From contig JAHHHH010000041.1 in assembly GCA_019359415.1 (NCBI GenBank), positions 1 to 60,079 of the forward strand: a DNA stretch of 60,079 bases, read 5' to 3'. The position numbers and the translations under genes are program-made. Below the pieces are notes generated by a model. That model was not told where the DNA came from and ran no database searches. It saw only the letters and a program-made list of their open reading frames with translations. Positions within the stretch are counted from its first letter, which is position 1. Each line of letters opens with the position of its first letter. This DNA comes from Iphinoe sp. HA4291-MV1 (GTDB taxonomy: Bacteria > Cyanobacteriota > Cyanobacteriia > Cyanobacteriales > Nostocaceae). Positions 37,356 to 46,303 of the stretch are shown here, piece after piece.

Positions 37356-37461
37356 AGGATGCGTCGATACTTGTATATGCTTCCTCAGTCGTTATTATCT
37401 TGATTCCAGCTAAAGCACCTTTGTACTCAAGCATCTGAATTAGACGCGCATGAGGAATGGC
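37345..37461 (-). pseudogene. TnpB (IS200/IS605) C-terminal fragment
   Basis: The minus strand reads AIPHARLIQMLEYKGALAGI followed by KIITTEEAYTSID. This matches the TnpB segment with the last RuvC acidic residue (EEAYTS). The zinc-finger end and everything before IPHAR are missing, and AAATTAAGTTAC follows at the 5' edge. Confidence 0.75.
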
Positions 37462-37522
37462 TGTAAATTAAGTTACAGTTTCATACCCTTCATCGCCAAT
37501 TTCTCCTCACAAGCCTGAACAG

Positions 37523-38725
37523 CTAACTTGATAGTACCTTTGGACAATCATTTGTAATTTCCACTAGCTTACCGCCTTTTGTCAGTCTCAGTCGTCGCCC
37601 ACGCCACTCGAACGTATCACTAACAAAGCTGTAGCACCACAATAAGAAGCTGATGAGATCGCGTAAAAGCACCAGCCACAAAAACTTTCTGGCGACCGGA
37701 TCTTTGAGGCTCCTAACTCCAACGACCCATGCCATGATTAACCTCGTACTCCAGATGAAACCAGCAACTACCCAACCGAAAATCGACCCGACTGTTGCTA
37801 TCAAGAATAATAAGCTTATTGCTGTGCCATGGGTAAAAATTAGCCCTAGGTAGCCCCAAGGTCGAGAAACTCGCGTGCAGCAATTCCAGCGTGTCTGACG
37901 ATGGATTAAATCAATAAAGCTTTCTGTGGCGATCGCATGGTCAATAACATACTCAGAAAGTACTACTTTGTAGCCTGCTTGGGTACTTAGGTAGCCAAGT
38001 TGGAAATCGTCTGCCAGATAATCGGCAATTGCCAGAAATCCTCCTATTGCTTCCAGGACACTTTTGCGGATTGCAATGGTTGGACCGAGGGCAAAGTTCA
38101 TTCCCTCCAGCGACCTTGCGACTAAAATGTTAGTATGGTACTGAGTGGATATCCCGATGCCTTCCAGGATTGCCACCCACCCTCGAACCTGCGGACGGTA
38201 CAAACAGGTGACAACACCCACGGCTGGATCGCGCATCGGCTGGATGATTCGCCTCAAATAATCTAGTCCAACGCGAACATCACTATCTGCAAGCAGCAGG
38301 AGCGAATACTTGGCTTCAGCTTCAGCGTTTGCTAGATTACTAACTTTCAAATTAGTGCCAATTGTGCGATCGCTGATTACGAGACGAATATCAATTTCTG
38401 GGAAGTCGTCGATGATTTTCTTGACAACTTGCACACTAGGGTCATGTTCATCACGCACACCGAAAATGATTTGGTACTCCGGGTAGTCTTGCTGACAGAA
38501 TGAGGCAAAGTTTTCGTAGGTATCGATATCGAGACCACAAATCGGCTTGAGGATAGTAATGGGCGGGTGGAAGTCGGGATCGATCTGTGTCTGATGGGAA
38601 AAGAACTTAATTGCCGCATAGATCCCATACCAGTAATACCAAATTGCCGACAAACACAGCATTAGGAGCAGGAAGTAGAGTCCAGTGCCTATCAAAGCAA
38701 AATAATCTGAAGCAATCTGAAGCAT
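37523..38725 (-). CDS. hpnI: HpnI-like glycosyltransferase (ceramide-glucosyltransferase type), copy 1
   Basis: 400 residues. An N-terminal membrane helix (about 8-35), a GT21/GT2 catalytic domain (ITILKPICGLDIDTYENFAS; LLLADSDVRVGLDYL; DDFQLGYLSTQAGYKVVLSE; the (Q/R)xxRW motif RQTRWNCCTRVSRP) and C-terminal membrane helices. HpnI adds N-acetylglucosamine to bacteriohopanetetrol, and HpnK and HpnJ then convert it to the cyclitol ether; both lie nearby. A second copy is adjacent. Confidence 0.88.
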   Translation of the reverse strand: MLQIASDYFALIGTGLYFLLLMLCLSAIWYYWYGIYAAIKFFSHQTQIDPDFHPPITILKPICGLDIDTYENFASFCQQDYPEYQIIFGVRDEHDPSVQVVKKIIDDFPEIDIRLVISDRTIGTNLKVSNLANAEAEAKYSLLLLADSDVRVGLDYLRRIIQPMRDPAVGVVTCLYRPQVRGWVAILEGIGISTQYHTNILVARSLEGMNFALGPTIAIRKSVLEAIGGFLAIADYLADDFQLGYLSTQAGYKVVLSEYVIDHAIATESFIDLIHRQTRWNCCTRVSRPWGYLGLIFTHGTAISLLFLIATVGSIFGWVVAGFIWSTRLIMAWVVGVRSLKDPVARKFLWLVLLRDLISFLLWCYSFVSDTFEWRGRRLRLTKGGKLVEITNDCPKVLSS

Positions 38726-38750
38726 TATGTTGATACAGATAGACCATCAG

Positions 38751-40064
38751 CTAACTTGATAAAACCTTTGCAAAATCGTCTGTCATTTCCACTAGCTCAC
38801 CCCCTTTTGTCAGTCTCAGTCGTCGTCCACGCCATTCAATTGTGCTGCCAAATAAGCCGCAGCACCAGATGACAAAGCCGATGAGATCGCGTAGAGGAAC
38901 GATCCAGAAAAACTTCTGAACACATGAGTCTTGAAGATAGCTAATCCCAATAACCCAGCCCATAAGCAGTCGCATTATCCAAGTGATAACTAGGACAGCA
39001 CAGCCTATTGTTGATCCACCCGTAGCAATCAGCAGTAGTAGGCTAGTGACAGTACCATAAGTAAAAATCAGTCCTAGGTAACTCCAAGGACGGGAAACTC
39101 GTATACAACGTGCCCAGCGAATTTGACGTTGGATGGAATCTGTTATGGTGCTAGATGCCAGTACGTGTTCAACTATGTAGTCGGAAAGCACAACCTTGTA
39201 GCCTGCTTGTGCGCTTAAGTAGCCGAGTTGAAAGTCGTCTGCAAGATAATCTGCGATCGCTCTAAATCCTCCAATTTTATCAAGCACTTGTTTGCGGATG
39301 ACAACAGTTGAACCAAAGGCGAACTTAATGCCTTCTATTTGATTGCTGATTAAGACACCTGCATTGAAAAAATCGGTAGCAATTCCAATAGCTTCTAAGG
39401 TGGTTACCCATCCTTTGGCTACAGAACGATATAAACAAGTGACAACACCAACACTAGAATTTTGTAGTGGTTGGATGACTCTTTGCAGATAGTCTGTCTC
39501 AACTCGGATATCGCTATCAGCAATCAGCAAGATTTCGTGTTTCGCTTTGGTGACGGCGTTAGCCAAATTGCTCACTTTGGGGTTTGTTCCGATTGTGTCT
39601 TCACAGACCACTAACTGAATATCTAATTCTGGAAAGTCGTGAATGATTTGCTTGACGACTGTTATACCACAGTCCAATGGGTCGCGGACGCTAAAAATAA
39701 TTTGATAGTTTGGGTACTGCTGTCGGCAGAAGGAAGTCAAGTTTTTGTATGCTTCGCCGTCGTCCAGCCCACAAATTGGCTTTAAAATAGTGACGGGCGG
39801 ATGGAAATTTAACTCCACAGAATGGGGATGTTGGAAGGTGGCGATAGCGAAGCGCGCCCTACGCCCCAACCAGGCTCCGCCTGGTTGCCCCGAAGCGGAG
39901 CTTCGGGGAGAGGGTTTCTCAAAGAAACCCTCTGGGCGTATATGGGCGATCGCTGCATATATTCCGTAGCTGTAAAACAAGACAGCCGATATACAGAGGA
40001 TAAACAGTAGGAAATTAATGAGAGTCAGACTAAAAGAAGTTGTTGAAAGAATAGAAATATCCAT
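38751..40064 (-). CDS. HpnI-like glycosyltransferase, copy 2, with repeat insertion
   Basis: 437 residues. Same layout as copy 1 (FHPPVTILKPICGLDDGEAY; LLIADSDIRVETDYL; DDFQLGYLSAQAGYKVVLSD; RQIRWARCIRVSRPW). It is 37 residues longer because residues about 41-80, between YGIYAAIA and FHPPVTIL, are encoded by a palindromic repeat. The inserted part is next to the membrane helix, outside the catalytic core. It is 25 bases upstream of copy 1, same strand; a tandem duplication. Confidence 0.87.
   Translation of the reverse strand: MDISILSTTSFSLTLINFLLFILCISAVLFYSYGIYAAIAHIRPEGFFEKPSPRSSASGQPGGAWLGRRARFAIATFQHPHSVELNFHPPVTILKPICGLDDGEAYKNLTSFCRQQYPNYQIIFSVRDPLDCGITVVKQIIHDFPELDIQLVVCEDTIGTNPKVSNLANAVTKAKHEILLIADSDIRVETDYLQRVIQPLQNSSVGVVTCLYRSVAKGWVTTLEAIGIATDFFNAGVLISNQIEGIKFAFGSTVVIRKQVLDKIGGFRAIADYLADDFQLGYLSAQAGYKVVLSDYIVEHVLASSTITDSIQRQIRWARCIRVSRPWSYLGLIFTYGTVTSLLLLIATGGSTIGCAVLVITWIMRLLMGWVIGISYLQDSCVQKFFWIVPLRDLIGFVIWCCGLFGSTIEWRGRRLRLTKGGELVEMTDDFAKVLSS
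39839..39946. repeat. Triple-hairpin repeat inserted in frame in hpnI copy 2
   Basis: Three consecutive inverted repeats: AACCAGG/CCTGGTT (39868-39886), CCCCGAAG/CTTCGGGG (39888-39908) and AGAGGGTTTC/GAAACCCTCT (39909-39933). All lie within the coding region. Confidence 0.85.
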
Positions 40065-40257
40065 TGATTGTCTGGGGTGCGATCAGTGCGCACGTGTTAT
40101 AAATGACTGCACATCAGCTTATGACCTTTGTATGCAAAAGATATAACTTTGAAATGAAAAAATTACGACTTTTAGGTGATACTATAACAAGTTTTTATAT
40201 GTAATTTTTATCCTCTTTCGTAGGAGTGGGCACTCAATTGGTTTGCCATCTACTGTC

Positions 40258-41886
40258 ATGAATCTGATTTACTTTCTTCTGGGTTCTTCTTGGCGAATGG
40301 TGGCGATCGCTGTTGTCACCGGCTTTTTAAGTGGCGGTAGCAGCGCTAGCCTCATAGCTCTGATTAGCACTGCAGCAAGTCGCAGTGCTAGTGAACGCCT
40401 CACGATTATAGCTTGGAGTTTTGTCGGGCTAGCATTAGTAGCACTTATCACTAGTGTTATTTCTCAGGTTATGCTGATTCGCTTATCTCAGAATGCTGTA
40501 TTCCAATTACGGATGCGCCTGAGTCGCCAAATTCTCTCTTCCGAGTTGAGTCATTTGGAACAGCTAGGAAGTCCCCGACTCTTAGCAACCCTCACGGAAG
40601 ATGTACAGACAGTTGCTAATGCTGTCCATTTAATTCCTTATTTATGTATTGATATTGCTATTGTAGCAGGTTGCTTGCTGTATATTACTTGGCTATCATG
40701 GTTAGTACTTCTGATGGTTATAGGACTTGCAGTAGTCGCAATTGGCAGTTCTCAATGGCTGTTAATAAGAGGAGAGAGATTCCTCGCTCTTGCCCGAGAC
40801 GATCAAGATATACTATTTAAGCATTTCCGTACCATTACTGAAGGAGTAAAGGAACTTAAGCTACACTACAGGCGACGTCAAGTCTTCCTTTCTAAGAACC
40901 TGCAATCAACAGCTGCTGAGTTCAGCCGTCACAGCATTCAGGGTTTGACTCTGTTTACATCAACAACAAGTTGGGGAAGACTTGTATTTTTTTTCGCGAT
41001 CGGTTTTGTCCTGTTTGCACTTCCCCATCTACTCACCATCAGTTCCCAAACTCTCTCAGGCTACATCTTGACATTTACATTCTTGATCATGCCAATGAAC
41101 AATATTGTGGAGAAACTCCCCCACATAAGCAGAGCTAGCATTGCGTTGCAAAAAATAGAGTCGTTGGGTTTATCTTTGGCAAACCAAGCTGAACAATCAA
41201 CGGTTCCACCCGAAAGTAAGTCTTCCTGGCAGTGTTTACAACTTGTGAATGTTACTCATACTTATCGCACAGATCAAGAAGACAGCAGCTTTATTCTCGG
41301 TCCTATCGACCTAACATTTTATCCTGAACAACTGGTGTTTATCGTTGGAGGAAATGGTAGCGGTAAATCCACTCTAGCCAAACTCATTACAGGACTCTAC
41401 ATTCCTGAAGTTGGAGAAATTTTGTTTGATGGAGAGTTGATTACCGAACAAAATCGAGAGTGGTATCGCCAACATTTCTCTGTGGTGTTTTCTGACTTTT
41501 ATTTATTTGAAGAACTTTTGGGGTTAGAGAATATTAACTTGGATACTCAGGCTCAAGAATACTTGAAACTACTCCAACTCGACCATAAAGTAAAAGTTGA
41601 AAATGGTAAACTTTCCACCACAAATCTTTCACAAGGACAGCGCAAAAGACTAGCTTTGCTGACAGCATACTTAGAAGATAGACCAATTTATCTATTTGAT
41701 GAATGGGCAGCTGACCAAGACCCAGTATTTAAAAAAATCTTCTATACTCAACTTTTACCAAAACTGAGAGATAAAGGCAAAACCGTACTGGCAATCACTC
41801 ATGATGACCGCTATTTTCATGTAGCAGACCGGATAATAAAACTGGACTACGGTAAAGTGGAGTTTGACAAGAAAACCAGTATTTGA
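40258..41886 (+). CDS. ABC transporter permease/ATPase, cyclic-peptide exporter type
   Basis: 542 residues from ATG 40258 (MNLIYFLLGSSWRMVAIAVV); a TTG at 40243 is an alternative. Six membrane helices (residues ~1-290) fused to an ATPase (Walker A IVGGNGSGKSTLAKLI; signature NLSQGQRKRLALL; Walker B PIYLFDEWAADQDP; His switch AITHDDRYF). This is the SyrD/PvdE-like family (TIGR01194) often linked to peptide natural products. It is the only plus-strand gene between the hpnI pair and hpnK. Confidence 0.9.
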   Translation: MNLIYFLLGSSWRMVAIAVVTGFLSGGSSASLIALISTAASRSASERLTIIAWSFVGLALVALITSVISQVMLIRLSQNAVFQLRMRLSRQILSSELSHLEQLGSPRLLATLTEDVQTVANAVHLIPYLCIDIAIVAGCLLYITWLSWLVLLMVIGLAVVAIGSSQWLLIRGERFLALARDDQDILFKHFRTITEGVKELKLHYRRRQVFLSKNLQSTAAEFSRHSIQGLTLFTSTTSWGRLVFFFAIGFVLFALPHLLTISSQTLSGYILTFTFLIMPMNNIVEKLPHISRASIALQKIESLGLSLANQAEQSTVPPESKSSWQCLQLVNVTHTYRTDQEDSSFILGPIDLTFYPEQLVFIVGGNGSGKSTLAKLITGLYIPEVGEILFDGELITEQNREWYRQHFSVVFSDFYLFEELLGLENINLDTQAQEYLKLLQLDHKVKVENGKLSTTNLSQGQRKRLALLTAYLEDRPIYLFDEWAADQDPVFKKIFYTQLLPKLRDKGKTVLAITHDDRYFHVADRIIKLDYGKVEFDKKTSI

Positions 41887-41903
41887 TTCCTTCTACCAAG
41901 TCA

Positions 41904-42020
41904 GGAAATGATGTAGTCATCCTTTTATGCGGTGGTGACAAAAGCAGTCAAGACAGAGATATTCAAAAAGCAAAGGAATATTGGCAGGCATACCAGGAGG
42001 AACAGAAAGATGAGCCATAG
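41904..42020 (+). pseudogene. HigB/RelE-type toxin, C-terminal remnant
   Basis: The frame reads GNDVVILLCGGDKSSQDRDI followed by QKAKEYWQAYQEE, which matches the last 40 residues of HigB-like toxins. The first half of the toxin, including most active-site residues, is missing. Its stop overlaps the antitoxin start, the normal arrangement for such a pair. Confidence 0.75.
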
Positions 42021-42328
42021 ATTAAGACATCATGATGAATTGGTTATTGATGAATTGCGGAATCCAGAGATGGCGAAATCCTACCTGGAAGTTGCCTTAG
42101 AAGAATATGAGCAAGACGGAGATTTACCGTTCTTCCTTCAGGCACTACGTAACGTAGTAGAAGCGCAGGGAGGGATAGCAAAACTTGCTTCAAACAGGCT
42201 TAAATCAGCAGAACCTTTATCAAGTCTTGTCTGAGAACGGAAACCCTGAATTGCGTACTATCAGTCTGATTTTACATACGCTTGGCTACCGCCTGAGTCT
42301 AGCCAGAGCAGACAGTTCGCCAGAGTAA
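42010..42328 (+). pseudogene. HigA-type antitoxin with frameshift
   Basis: From ATG 42010 (MSHRLRHHDELVIDELRNPE) the frame fits the antidote proteins paired with HigB-like toxins, up to GGIAKLASN. It then goes out of frame; the continuation GLNQQNLYQVLSENGNPELR and the end SLILHTLGYRLSLARAD are in another frame, stopping at 42328. About 2 bases are missing near 42190-42194 (AACAGG for an expected AACACAGG). The helix-turn-helix is thus broken. Confidence 0.8.
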
Positions 42329-42391
42329 ATAGAAATCCAAAATGAGCTACGGATACGCTGAGCGCAAGGGACGCGAACGGAGGAGCAACGC

Positions 42392-43297
42392 TTACCAGAA
42401 CTTCGGTGATTTTGAATGCGTGAATGTTTGAGAAGCCAGAGGAGCTTTGTCAAAATTTGTCAATTTAAAGCCCTTAACAGCCAGCATTTCACCCACTCGT
42501 CCACTCAATAAAGCAGCGAGTTCAGCTTCACCTGCTCCTGGTGAACCATTCAGCGGTTCGCCAGCTATAGCCACTGCTGGATGACAATAAATCTCCACTA
42601 AGTTTGCCTCAATTTGGGGTATGAGACCAAGCAAGTATTCCTCAGTCATAGAGCCAGTTTGCAGCAATCCGTAAACGCGCTCCGCAAAGCCAATGCCCTT
42701 TGATTTCAGCAAGCCCTCACCGTACCGGCGCAGTTTACCAAACACACCCGCCCAAACCAGTTTAGTTATTATCTCACGACGGTCAAGCCGCAGGCTCATT
42801 CCCAGTTCCTCATGAGGAAGACGGATGACTCGAATATCAAACTCATCCGCTAGTTCAACTAGGATACGCAGTACTACCGGATGGACGTGCATGTGCAAAT
42901 GCCCATCTACATGAGAAAGGCGTAACCCAGAGGAGCGAAATTTTTCTAATTGAGCGCGGATTTCCTGTCTCAGTTCCTCATGAGTTGCCTGAATGAACTG
43001 GTAGCGCAACCCGCTTCTCGGCGGACTGTATGGAAAGTTTCCTGCTGAGTCAACTAAGTGGGGAATTTGTGAGGATGGTAGCACAGATCGACCGCACACC
43101 AGAACTAAGTGCAGACCAACTGCTAAGGTAGAATGAGCACGTGCCAAATCAACAGCTTCATCAAATGCCTCACCCGTAACCATTAAGCTGGTACTCGTCA
43201 GTACTCCTTCTTTGTGCGCTTTGATAATTGCTTGATTGACGCCATGTGAGAAACCGAAGTCATCACCATTGATAATGGCGAATTTCTGAGCCTGCAT
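42392..43297 (-). CDS. hpnK: HpnK, hopanoid deacetylase (ChbG/YdjC family)
   Basis: 301 residues from ATG 43297 (MQAQKFAIINGDDFGFSHGV); 43 codons upstream are not of the family. The metal site is INGDDFGFSHG plus the His residues in LSHVDGHLHMHVHP. It should deacetylate GlcNAc-bacteriohopanetetrol in the hpnI-hpnK-hpnJ pathway. It comes between hpnI and hpnJ, which supports the assignment. The C-terminal end (FTHSKSPKFW) may be altered by a repeat just after the gene. Confidence 0.85.
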   Translation of the reverse strand: MQAQKFAIINGDDFGFSHGVNQAIIKAHKEGVLTSTSLMVTGEAFDEAVDLARAHSTLAVGLHLVLVCGRSVLPSSQIPHLVDSAGNFPYSPPRSGLRYQFIQATHEELRQEIRAQLEKFRSSGLRLSHVDGHLHMHVHPVVLRILVELADEFDIRVIRLPHEELGMSLRLDRREIITKLVWAGVFGKLRRYGEGLLKSKGIGFAERVYGLLQTGSMTEEYLLGLIPQIEANLVEIYCHPAVAIAGEPLNGSPGAGEAELAALLSGRVGEMLAVKGFKLTNFDKAPLASQTFTHSKSPKFW

Positions 43298-43307
43298 AAG
43301 TTTTGGT

Positions 43308-43613
43308 TTATGATTCGGAAAACTGGGCTGTCTGATTAGACTGACGCCGAGGTATGAGTTTGAGAATGCGTAGAGCAGTTGCTGCAAGTGTAGGTAGGAA
43401 TCGCGGCTGGAGGAGCTGTTGGTCAAAGACGCTCATGCGTCTGGCGTTTTCTTCAAGGCAAAAGGCTTCTCTCCAAAAGGGAATGCCGTGTAGGCGTTCT
43501 AGAGCGACGCTATCAAGAGAAGGCCAAGGGAGTTGCTCAGGTTCAAACTCTAGGTGACTTTCGATGAAGCTGCGGCAAAACAAATTTTTATGGTCTTCGC
43601 TTCCAAGTTTCAT
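43308..43613 (-). CDS. Conserved-looking hypothetical protein in hopanoid locus
   Basis: 101 residues starting MKLGSEDHKNLFCRSFIESH, with LPWPSLDSVALERLHGIPFW in the middle. The start resembles the opening of cyanobacterial ferritin-like (diiron) proteins, but the metal-binding body is absent and the second half (FLPTLAATALRILKLIPRRQ) is a basic helix. It sits 29 bases after hpnJ and just before hpnK, in the same unit. It could be a real small protein or a remnant fused to something else. Confidence 0.5.
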   Translation of the reverse strand: MKLGSEDHKNLFCRSFIESHLEFEPEQLPWPSLDSVALERLHGIPFWREAFCLEENARRMSVFDQQLLQPRFLPTLAATALRILKLIPRRQSNQTAQFSES

Positions 43614-43641
43614 AATTTCTTTGTTAGTAGTTAGTTATTGA

Positions 43642-45102
43642 CTACCCGTTCACAACTGATTGCTCTTTAGCAGCCGCTTGTGTGTGACGCTCTTTCAAGT
43701 AAGAGAAAAATTCGCGTCCCTCACGCAGGCGACGCACTAGCATCTGGGGATTGGTCAGCATTTCACCGACAATCGGAATGATGGCTTTGGGTCGAAAGTA
43801 GAAGCGACGATACATCTGCTCAACTGCATCCTCAATCTGGGCGCTGGTGAGGTTGGGATACTGTAGTGTAGACATTTGAATGCCAGATGAGGCGACTAGG
43901 GAATTATCGCTAAACCAACTGTTCGTCTGAGCTTGTCGATAAAGTTCGGTTCCTGGATAAGGAGCGGCGATGGAAACTTGGATGGTATGGGGATTCATAT
44001 CGCAAGCAAAGCGAATTGTTTCCTCAATTGTCTGGCGGGTTTCGTTTGGCAAGCCGATGATGAATGTACCGTGTACGGTAATGCCAAGTTTATGGCAGTT
44101 CTCCATAAACTTTCGCGCTACCTCTAATTTAATGCCTTTCTTAATTCCGTCCAGAATTTGCTGGTTGCCTGATTCAAATCCTACCAGTAACAGGCGCAAG
44201 CCGTTGTCACGCAGTTGCTTGAGAGTATCGTAGTCTAAATTAGCACGGGCGTTGCAGCTCCAAGTCAGCTTGAGTCGTTTCATGTGTTCGCTGATGGCGA
44301 TCGCTCGCTGCTTATCAATTGTGAAGGTGTCATCATCGAACATATATTCCTGCACTTTGTCACCAAAGATGGCTTTGGCTTCTTCCATTTCTCGCCCAAC
44401 CGCTTGTGGACTTTTGGTACGATACTGGTGACCGCCTATTGTTTGAGGCCAGAGGCAGAAGGTGCATTTAGCAGGGCAACCTCGTCCAGTGTAAAATGAA
44501 ACATAAGGATGCAGTAAATATCCGATAAAATATTTCGTAATATCTAAGTCACGTCCATAAACTGGTAGCACGCTGGGCATGGCATCCCAATCGTGGATTA
44601 AGTCACGTTCTGCATTGTGATGTAAGTTACCTTGAGCATCTCGGTAGCTGAGTCCCTTAATCTGATTCCAAGGTTTACCTTCTGCCAATTCCTGACAGGT
44701 GTAGTCAAATTCGTTGCGACACACAAAGTCTATCACTGGGTTCTCGCGCAGTGTTTCCTCTGGTAAAACAGCAACATGCGCCCCTACAAAACCAATCTGT
44801 ACATTAGGGTTTTGTTCCTTCATTGCAAGAGCACACGTTACATCATTTGCAAGCGAGGGTGTGCTGGTGTGCATGATAATCAATTCGTAATCTTTGGCAA
44901 TTTTCAGCACATCTTCCACAGTCTGATTGTGTGGAGGAGCATCTACTAGTTTGCTTCCAGGGACGAGTGCGGCGGGTTGCGCTAGCCATGTAGGATACCA
45001 GAAGGAAGTAATTTCGCGCTTGGCTTGGTATCGGGAACCTGCACCACCGTCAAACCCATCAAAGGAAGGAGGATTCAGAAAAAGAGTTTTTTTCACTAAC
45101 AT
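43642..45102 (-). CDS. hpnJ: HpnJ, hopanoid radical SAM protein
   Basis: 486 residues. N-terminal B12-binding-like domain (VDAPPHNQTVEDVLKIAKDY; QIGFVGAHVAVLPEETLREN) and a radical SAM core with CxxxCxxC in TGRGCPAKCTFCLWP. The opening TLFLNPPSFDGFDGGAGSRY is HpnJ-like. HpnJ contracts the sugar ring to the cyclitol in bacteriohopanetetrol cyclitol ether. Upstream neighbour genes and spacing fit an hpnJ-x-hpnK operon. Confidence 0.9.
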   Translation of the reverse strand: MLVKKTLFLNPPSFDGFDGGAGSRYQAKREITSFWYPTWLAQPAALVPGSKLVDAPPHNQTVEDVLKIAKDYELIIMHTSTPSLANDVTCALAMKEQNPNVQIGFVGAHVAVLPEETLRENPVIDFVCRNEFDYTCQELAEGKPWNQIKGLSYRDAQGNLHHNAERDLIHDWDAMPSVLPVYGRDLDITKYFIGYLLHPYVSFYTGRGCPAKCTFCLWPQTIGGHQYRTKSPQAVGREMEEAKAIFGDKVQEYMFDDDTFTIDKQRAIAISEHMKRLKLTWSCNARANLDYDTLKQLRDNGLRLLLVGFESGNQQILDGIKKGIKLEVARKFMENCHKLGITVHGTFIIGLPNETRQTIEETIRFACDMNPHTIQVSIAAPYPGTELYRQAQTNSWFSDNSLVASSGIQMSTLQYPNLTSAQIEDAVEQMYRRFYFRPKAIIPIVGEMLTNPQMLVRRLREGREFFSYLKERHTQAAAKEQSVVNG

Positions 45103-45456
45103 TTCTCCTTTTGTTACTTTTTAAACGCAGAGGAGCGCAAAGGAATACGCAAAGGGACGCAGAGTCTCGCCAAATTTAATCCGCTACGAATTCATGAAAT
45201 GCTGTACTAAGTTTTACATAACCTGTAGCAATCTTGTTGTCAGAAAAGTTGAGTACTCAAAATATGACGTTCATCTAAAAAAGTGGTGAGTAAGTGCGAG
45301 GAGTAATATTGAGTAAAACCTGCGATCGCCCTTTGGGCACTGCGCTGTGCGCAATCGCTTAGTCAGATCTAAATAAACATAGTTGATGGTTTGTTGAAGT
45401 ATGGGTGGATATGCCGTGGGACTTTCCCATAAGGGAAAAGCTTGACAGCTGGTATT
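45103..45456. other. Intergenic region with repeats
   Basis: Contains GC-rich repeat (ACGCAGAGGAGCGCAAAGG, about 45125) and the palindrome at 45322-45358 (GCGATCGCCC ... GCGCAATCGC). No gene recognised. The hpnJ promoter should lie around 45110-45200. Confidence 0.45.
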
Positions 45457-46278
45457 TTACCTGCTTGTGTTAGTCACCTGGTCAATGAGTGCAAGGACAT
45501 CACTGCGGCTAAGTTTACTTTTGCCATTGGCAAGAGCATCAAGGGTGCCGTAAGCTAAGGTTAAGGGAATTTGGCAAAAGTCCAAAGCCGGACCAGCACC
45601 AAGAGCGCTAGTGTATGCATCTGCCAGTGTCAGATTGCGACGAGCATAATGATGCACATCTTCTGCACTCCAACCCTCTGGGAAGAAGTCCACCCCACGC
45701 ACCAAGTCTTCAGCGTGGTTCCGGATGATATTCACGGCTTGTAAACCACGACCAAACCCAATTGCATGGATACGGTTTGTCTGCGTCCCATCGTACCAAG
45801 CCCATAAATCTGAGAGCATCAAGCCAACTGCACCAGCAACTCCAAACGTGTAACGATCCAAATCAGATTCTGTACGAATTATCCAATTGGTTTCTGCCCA
45901 ATAAGCCATTCTATCTGCCATTGCTGCAGTCGCATCCCAAATCCGAGGTGCAATGGTTGCAGGCGCAAGTATTGCCCATTCTCGAATCCGCAGGGAAACT
46001 TCTGGTAGTAAGTGTTCATGTGACTTCAATTCCTGATGGAAAGCATCAACAGCAAAGCCATCACTCCCTGCTTGTAATGTCAAGCTAATTGTTCGTAACA
46101 GCTTTGCTTTGGTGAAGTTATCTAATTCTGAATGGTCTTCAATTTCATCAATGGCTCGCAAACACAAGTACGCTGATGCTACCGCCTCTTGCAAGCCAAG
46201 TGGTAACTGAATTATTGGGATGTAAAAAGTCCGACTCGTTTCTTTGAGGATGTTTAAGGCATCGCCATACAAGTCCAT
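45457..46278 (-). CDS. Squalene/phytoene synthase-family protein
   Basis: 273 residues from ATG 46278 (MDLYGDALNILKETSRTFYI). The first Asp-rich motif is altered to LRAIDEIEDHSE, and the second reads AVNIIRNHAEDLVRGVDFFP. The latter resembles the squalene-synthase type more than phytoene synthase. It should join two prenyl diphosphates head to head, but the changed first motif and small size leave the product open. It lies in the hopanoid locus, which suggests squalene or a related precursor. Confidence 0.85.
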   Translation of the reverse strand: MDLYGDALNILKETSRTFYIPIIQLPLGLQEAVASAYLCLRAIDEIEDHSELDNFTKAKLLRTISLTLQAGSDGFAVDAFHQELKSHEHLLPEVSLRIREWAILAPATIAPRIWDATAAMADRMAYWAETNWIIRTESDLDRYTFGVAGAVGLMLSDLWAWYDGTQTNRIHAIGFGRGLQAVNIIRNHAEDLVRGVDFFPEGWSAEDVHHYARRNLTLADAYTSALGAGPALDFCQIPLTLAYGTLDALANGKSKLSRSDVLALIDQVTNTSR

Positions 46279-46303
46279 AAGATTGCAACTCCATTGGATA
46301 TCA

